A DNA stretch of 5,580 bases from CAZXCQ01 sp964639275 (GCA_964639275.1 CAZXCQ010000350.1:1-5580); one strand, 5' to 3'; positions 1 to 5,175 are shown, counted from the first letter of the stretch. The notes: generated by a model not told the origin, from the sequence alone. Made by a program: numbers and translations.

Positions 1-94
1 AAGAAAAAAAGACCCCCATGCCACACCTTTCCCCCTGTTCTTTGAGATGTTACGAGACATTCTAAGAGACCATCAATATGTTTATTATCCCTAT

Positions 95-100
95 GAGGAG
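95..100 (+). promoter_or_regulatory. Shine-Dalgarno site that fixes the start of the TiaS-like gene
   Basis: GAGGAG lies 6 nt before the ATG at 107. The same frame stays open back to an ATG at 47, but that upstream start has no comparable purine-rich site and would add 20 residues unlike the family. The family N-terminus (a short hydrophobic strand followed by DDTD) begins exactly at the ATG at 107. Confidence 0.75.
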
Positions 101-106
101 ACAGAC

Positions 107-835
107 ATGTTTATCTATTTGGGTTTTGATGATACGGATAACCTCGATGGAGACTATGGAACAGGAAAACTGGCCCGCTGGTTTGAGAATGAATTGTCTA
201 ACGGCTATAAACTCTGGGGAGTTGTGCGACAGCAGCTTTTGGTCCATGAAAGCATCTCTTATACATCCCACAACAGTGCGGCCTGTGTCATTATTGATGC
301 CCCCCAACTTTCACGCGTGGAAGAGATTATCGAAAAGGCAGTGGAACATGTAGAACGCTTCGCACTAAAGGGGAGTGATCCGGGCGTATGCGTGGTCTGT
401 GAGGGTGATCCATCGCTTTCGCGGTTGATTGCCTTTGGCCGGGAATGTACCCACAGGGTTGTCACCCAGAAAGACGCCCTTATGGCGGCATCACAGGTCC
501 ATCTTTCGGCCCATGGTGGAACCAGCGATGGCATCATCGGGGCTACTGCTGCGGTGGGTCTGACGGCCTATGGCCACTCCGGCCGGTTTATTGAATTTGG
601 GAGGCTCCGAAAATTTCCTGAGAGGGTCCGCGTATCAGACCTTGAAAGGGCAAATATCCTTGTTGCATCCCTTGATCGGGATTGCAGGCCGCCTGCCCCT
701 GACGAGGTTGTCTATACAAAAGGATGGTTGAGGCCAAGACTTTGGGGAGGAAGGGCCACTCTGTATGCCAGGCCCACAGGCGACGGAGTCTGGGAATCTC
801 TGGGGGAGAAGAGAAACAAAAAGGTTTTGAGATAA
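107..835 (+). CDS. TiaS-like protein (archaeal tRNA-Ile2 agmatidine synthetase core), stand-alone bacterial form
   Basis: A 242-residue cytoplasmic protein; no signal peptide or membrane segment is seen. The N-terminus MFIYLGFDDTDN carries the DDTD motif (residues 8-11) that opens archaeal TiaS, the enzyme that attaches agmatine to C34 of tRNA-Ile2 in an ATP-dependent reaction. A second TiaS-like signature is the Gly-rich GIIGATAAVG at 142-151, followed by a FIEFGRLRK strand at 161-169. Residues beyond about 190 do not show the OB-fold and zinc-ribbon tRNA-binding parts of full TiaS (usually over 400 residues), so this is a core-only version. Bacteria normally modify the same C34 with lysine through TilS, so the substrate here may differ; it may be another RNA or a small molecule. 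The start is set by GAGGAG 6 nt upstream. It is probably monocistronic, since the next gene converges on it. Family assignment is by motif reading only; the true reaction is unknown. Confidence 0.75.
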   Translation: MFIYLGFDDTDNLDGDYGTGKLARWFENELSNGYKLWGVVRQQLLVHESISYTSHNSAACVIIDAPQLSRVEEIIEKAVEHVERFALKGSDPGVCVVCEGDPSLSRLIAFGRECTHRVVTQKDALMAASQVHLSAHGGTSDGIIGATAAVGLTAYGHSGRFIEFGRLRKFPERVRVSDLERANILVASLDRDCRPPAPDEVVYTKGWLRPRLWGGRATLYARPTGDGVWESLGEKRNKKVLR

Positions 836-929
836 AGGGGCATCTCTTTCATGGGCAAAACTGAAGTGCTTCGTCTTATAAATCCGATGACATATTTCTT
901 ACTCAAAGCGTGTTCAGGTGCTCGTATTT

Positions 930-1052
930 CTAGATTCCGGCTTTCGCCGGAATCCAGCGTTATCCATTGGTTACGGAGGCTCTGGACTCCGGAGCCTGCC
1001 CTGGACCCCGATCCGGGGTTCACCGGAGTGACGGCTTTTTACGAAACCATCA
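930..1052. repeat. Palindromic intergenic repeat (REP/MITE-like), copy 1
   Basis: A run of inverted repeats between two convergent genes. GATTCCGGC (933-941) pairs with GCCGGAATC (946-954) around a TTTC loop. AGGCTC (977-982) pairs with GAGCCT (992-997), and ACCCCG (1005-1010) pairs with CGGGGT (1014-1019). The right end, 1034-1052, matches the left terminal repeat of the element at 5266-5481 at 18 of 19 bases in inverted orientation. No matching left terminal repeat was found, so the left limit (930 or earlier) is uncertain. The right end overlaps the last codons of the padR-type gene. The hairpins lack T-tracts, so they are not canonical intrinsic terminators, although they could protect or end convergent transcripts. 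Confidence 0.7.
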
Positions 1053-1398
1053 GCTTTTGGTACTGATTTACAAAGTTGTTGAGTTTCTGGGCCTGCGATT
1101 CCATATATTCCACCCACAGGCGAAGCACCTCTTCACCGTCAGATGTGATCTGATAGACCCGTTTCGCAGGCCCTGTTCCGGCGGTCTCCCATTTCGAGGA
1201 GACCAGACCATCCTCTTCCAGCTGTCGCAAATGACGGTAGATCATCCCTGGTGGCACCTGCCCTTCTATAAAGCCGTATCCTTGAATCTCCTGAATGAGC
1301 TCATACCCATAAGAGGGTCTTTGACAAAGTCCCAGAAGCAGGGAGGGCTGAATATATCGTTCCCGTTTTCCTTGAAATGGATCACGTGTCGGCTTCAT
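1039..1398 (-). CDS. PadR-family transcriptional regulator
   Basis: A 119-residue DNA-binding protein. The PadR winged helix spans about residues 14-90: the helix containing LLLGLCQRPSYGYELIQEI, then GQVPPGMIYRHLRQLEEDGLV (recognition helix and wing entry), then the wing strand around GPAKRVYQITSDGEEVL. The short Leu/Tyr-rich C-terminal helix (about 91-117) is the usual dimerisation element. PadR proteins of this size commonly repress their own gene and a neighbour in response to a ligand, often a phenolic compound, drug or redox signal; the ligand here cannot be inferred. The ATG at 1398 has only a weak ribosome site. The gene faces away from a palindrome at 1425-1445 and a third half-site at 1404-1412 that almost touches its start codon, suggesting autoregulation. 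The last three residues (MVS) and the stop codon lie inside the terminal sequence of the adjacent repeat, so the C-terminus may have been reshaped by insertion. Confidence 0.9.
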   Translation of the reverse strand: MKPTRDPFQGKRERYIQPSLLLGLCQRPSYGYELIQEIQGYGFIEGQVPPGMIYRHLRQLEEDGLVSSKWETAGTGPAKRVYQITSDGEEVLRLWVEYMESQAQKLNNFVNQYQKLMVS

Positions 1399-1403
1399 GG
1401 CTC

Positions 1404-1445
1404 AGGATATATTTTTAAATTGACATATATCCTTCAAGGATATAT
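1404..1445. promoter_or_regulatory. Candidate PadR operator: palindrome plus a third half-site
   Basis: ATATATCCTT (1425-1434) and AAGGATATAT (1436-1445) form a perfect 10-bp inverted repeat around one central base. A further half-site, AGGATATAT, occurs at 1404-1412, exactly 33 bp (about three helical turns) from the same sequence in the right arm. The palindrome sits immediately upstream of the padR-type gene and inside the spacer of a promoter facing the other way. This is where an autoregulated PadR dimer would be expected to bind. Binding by this protein is inferred. Confidence 0.65.
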
Positions 1446-1448
1446 ATT
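1420..1448 (+). promoter_or_regulatory. Strong sigma70-like promoter overlapped by the palindrome
   Basis: TTGACA (1420-1425, perfect consensus) is followed after 17 bp by TATATT (1443-1448, five of six). It points toward the 67-residue protein gene that starts at 1629, with a predicted leader of about 175 nt that includes the inverted-repeat element at 1491-1580. The whole spacer is occupied by the palindrome, so a bound regulator would block RNA polymerase. A weaker opposite promoter for the regulator gene may overlap it (TTGAAG, 17 bp, AAATAT on the minus strand), but that is uncertain. Confidence 0.6.
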
Positions 1449-1490
1449 TAATAAACAGCTAAGCGCTGACTTATGGTTTTTCCGCACCTT

Positions 1491-1580
1491 CTCAATATTA
1501 GGGGTAAAACATGTTAATTGTCAGAAGGTCTGGATTCCGGCTTTTGCCGGAATCCAGTTGTCCTGCCCCTAATTATTGAG
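1491..1580. repeat. Inverted-repeat element (MITE/REP-like), copy 2
   Basis: Outer arms CTCAATATTAGGGG (1491-1504) and CCCCTAATTATTGAG (1566-1580) are inverted copies differing by one inserted base. At the centre is a perfect 12-bp hairpin, CTGGATTCCGGC (1530-1541) with GCCGGAATCCAG (1546-1557), around a TTTT loop. Weaker pairing may extend the element a few bases beyond each arm (about 1484-1588). The hairpin core matches the one in copy 1 at 930-957 apart from a few bases. The element carries no protein of its own and would need a transposase in trans if mobile. It lies in the presumed leader of the next gene, where it would fold into a large RNA hairpin. Confidence 0.75.
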
Positions 1581-1615
1581 ATGTTACGTTTTCCCCAACT
1601 TTTTTACAAGACAGA

Positions 1616-1621
1616 AAGGAG
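1616..1621 (+). promoter_or_regulatory. Shine-Dalgarno site that fixes the start of the small protein
   Basis: AAGGAG lies 7 nt before the ATG at 1629. The same frame remains open upstream into the inverted-repeat element, with an ATG at 1518, but that extension translates repeat sequence and is not plausible as protein. Confidence 0.8.
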
Positions 1622-1628
1622 AATCGTT

Positions 1629-1832
1629 ATGAGCGCCAAAATTTTTGTCCGTGAAAGACGAAAGATAGAAAAGGGTGAAAAAAGACCCCGTTTTCGTGTA
1701 TTGGGCGTCAGTGGTGGCGATCTCAAGGTCTATGCAAAACACATCCGCAAAAAGGAGCTTGAAGACCTCGCCAAGGCTGCCGGGGCCGAAGTGATCTATC
1801 TCAAGGGAGGGAAAGAAGAGAAGGCGGCGTAA
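1629..1832 (+). CDS. Small basic conserved-type protein of unknown function (67 aa)
   Basis: A 67-residue, Lys/Arg-rich protein without signal peptide or membrane helix. I do not recognise a named family. The sequence suggests a compact strand-strand-helix-strand fold: AKIFVRER (3-10), the conserved-looking centre FRVLGVSGGDLKVYAKHIRK (22-41), a helix KKELEDLAKAAG (41-52), then the strand AEVIYLKGG (53-61) and a charged tail. The pattern, with Gly-Gly-Asp followed by a strand and a Lys-rich helix, would suit a nucleic-acid or nucleotide-binding role, but that is conjecture. The start is well supported by AAGGAG 7 nt upstream. It is probably expressed from the palindrome-controlled promoter at 1420-1448, making it the likely target of the adjacent PadR-type regulator. 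The next gene converges on it with a gap of about 42 nt, and no clear terminator is visible in between. Confidence 0.8.
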   Translation: MSAKIFVRERRKIEKGEKRPRFRVLGVSGGDLKVYAKHIRKKELEDLAKAAGAEVIYLKGGKEEKAA

Positions 1833-1874
1833 TTTCATCAAGTCACTCTTCCGGGTCCAGTACAGCGAATATGA

Positions 1875-2732
1875 TTACTCCTTATAGATGATCGTCCCAA
1901 CATGCTCTCCTTCGAGGGCAGCGAGGATATGTTCGGGATGATTCAGGGCATCGATGATCTGTAGCTCTTTGAGGCATTTTGCTCTCTGGAGTAAGGTCAA
2001 GATCGGCCGTTCAATGATGAGATCATCCAGATCCAGATCCAGCAGTTCCCTGGCGGAGATCCTGTCAAAGAACTTGAGCTTTTTCCGTTCTGATTTCTGG
2101 GCTTTTTTGGGATCACGGTCAAAGAGACCTCGTTCATCCTTCAGAAATATGAGCGAGCGAGCCCCGATGTTTTCCGCAAGAAGAAAGGCCCCGCAGTCAG
2201 TCCTGTGCGGCGGGATCGAACCAATTTCGGCAGGATGTTCAAAATAACCGTAAGGCGGTATGCCATAGGTGATGGGAAGATATCCAAGCTGACAGAACAT
2301 GGTCAATTGTTCAAGATTATCTCCATGTCCGATCTTAACCCCCCCATATTTGGCGAGTAGCACGCTGAGCATCTCGGCGTTCTGCCAGGAGACCTTATCT
2401 CCCAGTTTAGAAAGCACGCCGGTCGGCATGCCCAGATCGATTCCGATACTATAGACATGGCGAGCACGGGTGCCGCCACCGGTCATGAGGATGATTTTGT
2501 GCTTGTTCTTGGCCTCAAGCAGTATGTCCACAATCGGAAGAACGGCCTTTGCTCCTCGATCAATAATACTCTGCCCCCCTATCTTGAGCACATTGATATC
2601 CGGCTGCATGCGGAAGTATTCCTGGGACTCGGTCCTTTTGAGGAACTCCTTGCTTACGAGGGATTCTCCCATAAGGGGCGTATCAATGTGGAGCCTCCCC
2701 TTCTCACCCTTTTCTTTGATCAATTTTGGCAT
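1875..2732 (-). CDS. Molybdenum storage protein subunit-like (MosA/MosB), amino acid kinase fold
   Basis: A 285-residue cytoplasmic protein of the amino acid kinase/UMP kinase fold. It resembles the Azotobacter molybdenum storage protein, which stores molybdate or tungstate as polyoxometalate clusters in an ATP-dependent hexameric cage. Shared signatures are KIGGQSIIDRG (50-60), TGGGTRARHVYS (84-95) with the Gly-rich nucleotide loop, GSIPPHRTDCGAFLLAE (171-187), IFLKDERGLF (195-204) and the C-terminal GEHVGTII (275-282). The first of these and the overall pattern are closest to MosB as I remember it. True UMP kinases lack the IPPHRTD and GEHVGT blocks. In Azotobacter the two subunits are encoded next to each other; here no second subunit is present, so it may form a homo-oligomer or have a partner elsewhere. 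The ATG at 2732 follows GAAAGG at about 10 nt; a TTG two codons earlier (2738) is an alternative. A plausible dedicated promoter lies at 2818-2846. Metal specificity (Mo or W) cannot be told from sequence. Confidence 0.85.
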   Translation of the reverse strand: MPKLIKEKGEKGRLHIDTPLMGESLVSKEFLKRTESQEYFRMQPDINVLKIGGQSIIDRGAKAVLPIVDILLEAKNKHKIILMTGGGTRARHVYSIGIDLGMPTGVLSKLGDKVSWQNAEMLSVLLAKYGGVKIGHGDNLEQLTMFCQLGYLPITYGIPPYGYFEHPAEIGSIPPHRTDCGAFLLAENIGARSLIFLKDERGLFDRDPKKAQKSERKKLKFFDRISARELLDLDLDDLIIERPILTLLQRAKCLKELQIIDALNHPEHILAALEGEHVGTIIYKE

Positions 2733-2817
2733 TGGCAAAGAACCTTTCGCAAAAAGAGGGGTTCAAATTCAATGACATGAATCCGATGCTGCAAAGATGA
2801 CTAAGTCCCAGTTTCTT

Positions 2818-2846
2818 TTCATATGCTCTGGCAGGGAAAGAGTCAA
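2818..2846 (-). promoter_or_regulatory. Candidate sigma70-like promoter of the molybdenum-storage-like gene
   Basis: Read on the minus strand, TTGACT (2846-2841) is followed after exactly 17 bp by TATGAA (2823-2818). Transcription would begin near 2811, giving a leader of about 78 nt before the ATG at 2732. Two direct copies of ATGATC on the minus strand (2876-2871 and 2861-2856) lie 10 and 25 bp upstream of the -35 box and could bind a regulator. The promoter implies that the gene is not simply read through from the upstream deacetylase gene. Confidence 0.5.
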
Positions 2847-2935
2847 CCCTAAACGGATCATTCTGTTTTTGATCATGTGAACTTTATTGATCCCCCCACC
2901 CATTGATATTGTTATGGCGGGATTGTGTGGGGCGG

Positions 2936-2960
2936 CACCGGATCTTTCGAGATGCCGGTG
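2936..2960. repeat. Strong hairpin in the 2733-3003 intergenic region
   Basis: CACCGG (2936-2941) and ATCT (2942-2945) pair with AGAT (2950-2953) and CCGGTG (2955-2960) around a TTCG loop, with one bulged G at 2954: a 10-bp stem capped by four bases. It lies about 45 nt after the end of the deacetylase gene on the minus strand. No T-tract follows on either strand, so it is not a canonical intrinsic terminator; it could stabilise the 3' end of the deacetylase message. The rest of this 271-bp gap holds only the promoter described separately; no small gene was found. Confidence 0.6.
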
Positions 2961-3003
2961 GGGTGGACGTGCCTGTTGCCGGAAGACGACAAGGGCCCCT
3001 TTA

Positions 3004-4161
3004 TCATATTCCGTAGAAAGGGAAGACATTCTTTTTGATATAGTCCACCACCCTACGGGCCTCCATGAAGGCCTTGTCTTTGATTTCCCCATGGCTGTGG
3101 TAGGGGCGATCGTAGAGGCTGCCCACCTCCATTTCAGGGCCGAACATCATACCTCCCACGAGACCCGCAAACTCGTCCTGCGGCTCCACACCATTCAGGA
3201 TGGCCCATGCCAGTGTCCAGCAACGGGCAGTCCTGTACAGATCGTAGCCGCCGCCACCGAGTCCCACGATCTTTGGGCAAATCTTTTTGATCTCCCGTAT
3301 TACCCGCTGGTAACTGTTGTTGGTCAGCCTTAGGTGGGTGAGGGGGTCGGAGACCAGGGTGTCTGCACCGAGCAGGGCAACAATCAGATCGGGTGAAAAA
3401 GAGGCAAGCAGGGGAAGGGCTGCTTCATTGAGGACAAAATCATAGACCTCATCATCTGCTCCGGGTTCGAGGGGTATATTGGCCGTAAAGCCCCTTCCCG
3501 CTCCCTCCCCAATCTCCGTCTCATACCCGGACCAGGGATAGAGGGTCTTTCCGGTTTCGTGGATCGAGATCACGAGGACCCTCGGGTCTTGATAGAAGGC
3601 ATGCTGCACACCATTTCCGTGATGGGCGTCGATGTCCACATAGGCGATCTTTGATCCGGGCGATCTTTCCAAGGTGTCGATCAGGGCAATGGCTATATCA
3701 TTGATGTAGCAGAAACCCTCGGCATGAGCCGGCATCGCGTGGTGAAACCCCCCAAGCGGATTAAAGGCGACGAGGGCATCCCCTCTTACGATGTGATCCA
3801 TGGCCGCATGGGTGCCCCCGGCTGCCCGCACTGACCATTCGTATATCCCCGGAAGAAGAGGATTATCCTCTGTCCCCAGACCGCGCTCAAGCATCTCGAG
3901 ACGGACCTCGCCCCGGCTTGCCTCTTTGAGGAGAGCGATGTAAACAGGGTCATGAAACCGGGTCAAGAGGGGCTGATCTATGGGCAGTGGATCGAGGAGG
4001 GTCATCCATGGATAGCTCATGACCCCGTAGCGGTGACAGAGGTCATAGGTCTTGGTGGCCCTCTCCGGCTTAAATGGGTGATCAGGCCCAAAGTCAAAAC
4101 GGGCCATTTCGTCCGAATAGACAAAGATCGACCCAAGGGTCTGAACATCTTCTTCTACCAA
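3004..4161 (-). CDS. acuC: AcuC-type zinc-dependent deacetylase (histone deacetylase family)
   Basis: A class I HDAC-like arginase/deacetylase-fold enzyme that hydrolyses acetyl-lysine. In Bacillus, AcuC deacetylates and reactivates acetyl-CoA synthetase. All catalytic residues are visible (numbered from the alternative GTG at 4239): the tandem His in GGFHHAMP (H166, H167), zinc ligands D204 and H206 in DIDAHHGNG and D293 in LLGADTL, and the transition-state Tyr332 in GGGGYDLY. The substrate-entry block FDFGPDHPFKPER (48-60) is typical of AcuC. The start is ambiguous. The longest reading begins with GTG at 4239, but its first 26 residues look unlike the family, and the putative transcription start near 4246 leaves no room for a ribosome site. 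TTG at 4161, preceded by AGGGGGG, gives 385 residues, close to the roughly 387 of Bacillus AcuC, and is preferred. It is divergent from a GNAT-like gene across a shared promoter region. A related amidohydrolase function, such as on acetylpolyamines, is less likely. Confidence 0.92.
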   Translation of the reverse strand: MVEEDVQTLGSIFVYSDEMARFDFGPDHPFKPERATKTYDLCHRYGVMSYPWMTLLDPLPIDQPLLTRFHDPVYIALLKEASRGEVRLEMLERGLGTEDNPLLPGIYEWSVRAAGGTHAAMDHIVRGDALVAFNPLGGFHHAMPAHAEGFCYINDIAIALIDTLERSPGSKIAYVDIDAHHGNGVQHAFYQDPRVLVISIHETGKTLYPWSGYETEIGEGAGRGFTANIPLEPGADDEVYDFVLNEAALPLLASFSPDLIVALLGADTLVSDPLTHLRLTNNSYQRVIREIKKICPKIVGLGGGGYDLYRTARCWTLAWAILNGVEPQDEFAGLVGGMMFGPEMEVGSLYDRPYHSHGEIKDKAFMEARRVVDYIKKNVFPFYGI

Positions 4162-4252
4162 AGGCCCCCCTGTCGGTCCTCGATTTGACTGGTTTGCCCA
4201 TGCATGAACTGCTCTGCCTTCCCGAAAACGTATCTTCACAATAATCCGGGGA

Positions 4253-4282
4253 ATCCTAGCAAGCGGGTGAAAGCCGGGTCAA
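4253..4282 (-). promoter_or_regulatory. Candidate promoter for the acuC-type gene
   Basis: On the minus strand, TTGACC (4282-4277) is followed after 18 bp by TAGGAT (4258-4253). The predicted transcript would begin near 4246, leaving a leader of about 85 nt to the preferred TTG start at 4161 but only about 6 nt to the GTG at 4239. Its -35 box lies in the left arm of the inverted repeat at 4278-4319. Confidence 0.45.
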
Positions 4283-4319
4283 TAGAAAACCAGTGGTATG
4301 CCGTGCCGTTTCTTTTGAC
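4278..4319. promoter_or_regulatory. Inverted repeat spanning both divergent -35 boxes (candidate shared operator)
   Basis: GTCAATAGAAA (4278-4288) and TTTCTTTTGAC (4309-4319) are inverted copies matching at 10 of 11 positions, with centres 31 bp apart (about three helical turns). Each arm contains most of one -35 box of the two opposed promoters. Part of the symmetry is expected because both arms include a TTGAC-type -35, but the matching AGAAA extension is not. A dimeric regulator bound here could control the deacetylase and the GNAT-like gene together. No regulator gene lies next to it. Confidence 0.45.
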
Positions 4320-4341
4320 ATGTCCGCAAAAATGGTCTAAT
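4315..4341 (+). promoter_or_regulatory. Candidate promoter for the GNAT-like gene
   Basis: TTGACA (4315-4320) is a perfect -35 box. The best -10 is TCTAAT (4336-4341, five of six), but the spacer is only 15 bp; TAATGG at 17 bp is a poorer box. Transcription would begin near 4348, about 20 nt before the ATG at 4369. The short spacer would make it weak or activator-dependent. Confidence 0.4.
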
Positions 4342-4368
4342 GGTAGATGCGGTGAGAGATGCTGACCC

Positions 4369-5175
4369 ATGCCCTGGATTCTTCGAATTAGCCGCCTTTC
4401 CCTGTCCGAGAAGGAGGGTCTTTACCGGATCCTCATCCCCCCTTCTCTGTATTATCGCTTCGGGATCGATCCCATCTCGCTTTGCAATAAAAAGGGCAAG
4501 AAGGTGGTGCGCCTTTTCTCGCCGCCGGGTGACAGGACCTGTCTGGTGGAAGTGAGGCTTGAGGGGACAGAAGACCCCCTCTATTCGATTCAACTTTCGG
4601 ATTCCAACGACTTTACCCAGATCGAATGGGACTTTCTCGTTGTCAACGACCCCGACTCCCCAAAGTTCAACACCCATGTGGATCAGGAGGGGAGGGACAC
4701 ATTGTTTGGGTGGGCCAACAGAAATCTCCCGGAAGAGGAGAGGGCAATGGATGCCGGGCTGTTTCCCGGACAGACCAGAAAGGGCCTGGGGCTATCCAGA
4801 GAGGTCGTGGATGTCCTTGAGTTCTTCTGCCGTATCTTTGACATCAAGACCATCCGATTGGAAGCGCTTTTCTATCACAACGCCATTACCTATGAGAGGT
4901 ACGGGTTTAGCTATTTTAGTGGTTATCGACAGATGAAGAGGATCCACGAGCTTTTCCAGTCGGGTGGAAGGCTTTTTGACAGACTGGATGGGAGTAGCCC
5001 TTTCCGCAGGCCTGAGTTCGCTCATGCGGTTAGGGGGCGCAGCTGGGCCATCCATGACGGCATACTTTCGGGGCTCGATGATGATCTCCTGGATGAGGGG
5101 TGGGTCTCACCGGTTATGTATCGGATGGTCGGAAGGCCCAGGGCCATGATCACATTCCCCGATCCGACATATTAA
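4369..5175 (+). CDS. Unrecognised protein with a GNAT acetyltransferase-like region
   Basis: A 268-residue cytoplasmic protein that I cannot assign to a named family. Residues about 83-188 read like a GNAT domain. The strand DFLVVND (88-94) precedes a long acidic insert. TRKGLGLS (136-143) resembles the acetyl-CoA pyrophosphate-binding loop (Q/R-x-x-G-x-G/A), although the first loop position is Thr rather than Gln/Arg. It is followed by helix REVVDVLEFFCRIF (144-157), strand KTIRLEAL (160-167), and the classic GNAT ending HNAITYERYGF (170-180). The first 80 residues form a beta-rich N-terminal region (RILIPPSLYYRFGI, then KKVVRLFSPP), and the tail (190-268) is unassigned. An in-frame TGA at 4363 makes the ATG at 4369 the earliest start, though its ribosome site (GGTGAG, 12 nt away) is poor. 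Divergence from an AcuC-type deacetylase suggests an acetyltransferase partner, as with Bacillus AcuA; this is inference. It could instead be a non-catalytic GNAT relative. Confidence 0.75.
   Translation: MPWILRISRLSLSEKEGLYRILIPPSLYYRFGIDPISLCNKKGKKVVRLFSPPGDRTCLVEVRLEGTEDPLYSIQLSDSNDFTQIEWDFLVVNDPDSPKFNTHVDQEGRDTLFGWANRNLPEEERAMDAGLFPGQTRKGLGLSREVVDVLEFFCRIFDIKTIRLEALFYHNAITYERYGFSYFSGYRQMKRIHELFQSGGRLFDRLDGSSPFRRPEFAHAVRGRSWAIHDGILSGLDDDLLDEGWVSPVMYRMVGRPRAMITFPDPTY

Noticed and set aside
259..537. Minus-strand frame opposite the TiaS-like gene
   Set aside because: A shadow of the coding sequence on the other strand with no start signal and no family resemblance.
930..1052. Multiple hairpins read as a CRISPR array or intrinsic terminator
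   Set aside because: There are no regularly spaced identical direct repeats, and no hairpin is followed by a proper T-tract; the shared ends with other copies indicate an interspersed repeat.
967..1572. A 201-codon open frame on the plus strand opposite the PadR gene
   Set aside because: It is antisense to a well-supported PadR gene, begins and ends inside palindromic repeats, and its product resembles no protein family.
1518..1628. Upstream extension of the small-protein frame from an ATG at 1518
   Set aside because: It would translate the inverted-repeat element; the ATG at 1629 has a good ribosome site and matches the compact protein.
2733..3003. Possible molybdenum-cofactor riboswitch or ModE site ahead of the molybdenum-storage-like gene
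   Set aside because: The hairpin lies upstream of the predicted transcript start and lacks the multi-helix layout of that riboswitch; no TATAT-type ModE palindrome was seen.
2769..3092. A 107-codon minus-strand frame between the deacetylase and molybdenum-storage-like genes
   Set aside because: It overlaps the end of the deacetylase gene in another frame, has no convincing ribosome site, and covers the promoter and hairpin region.
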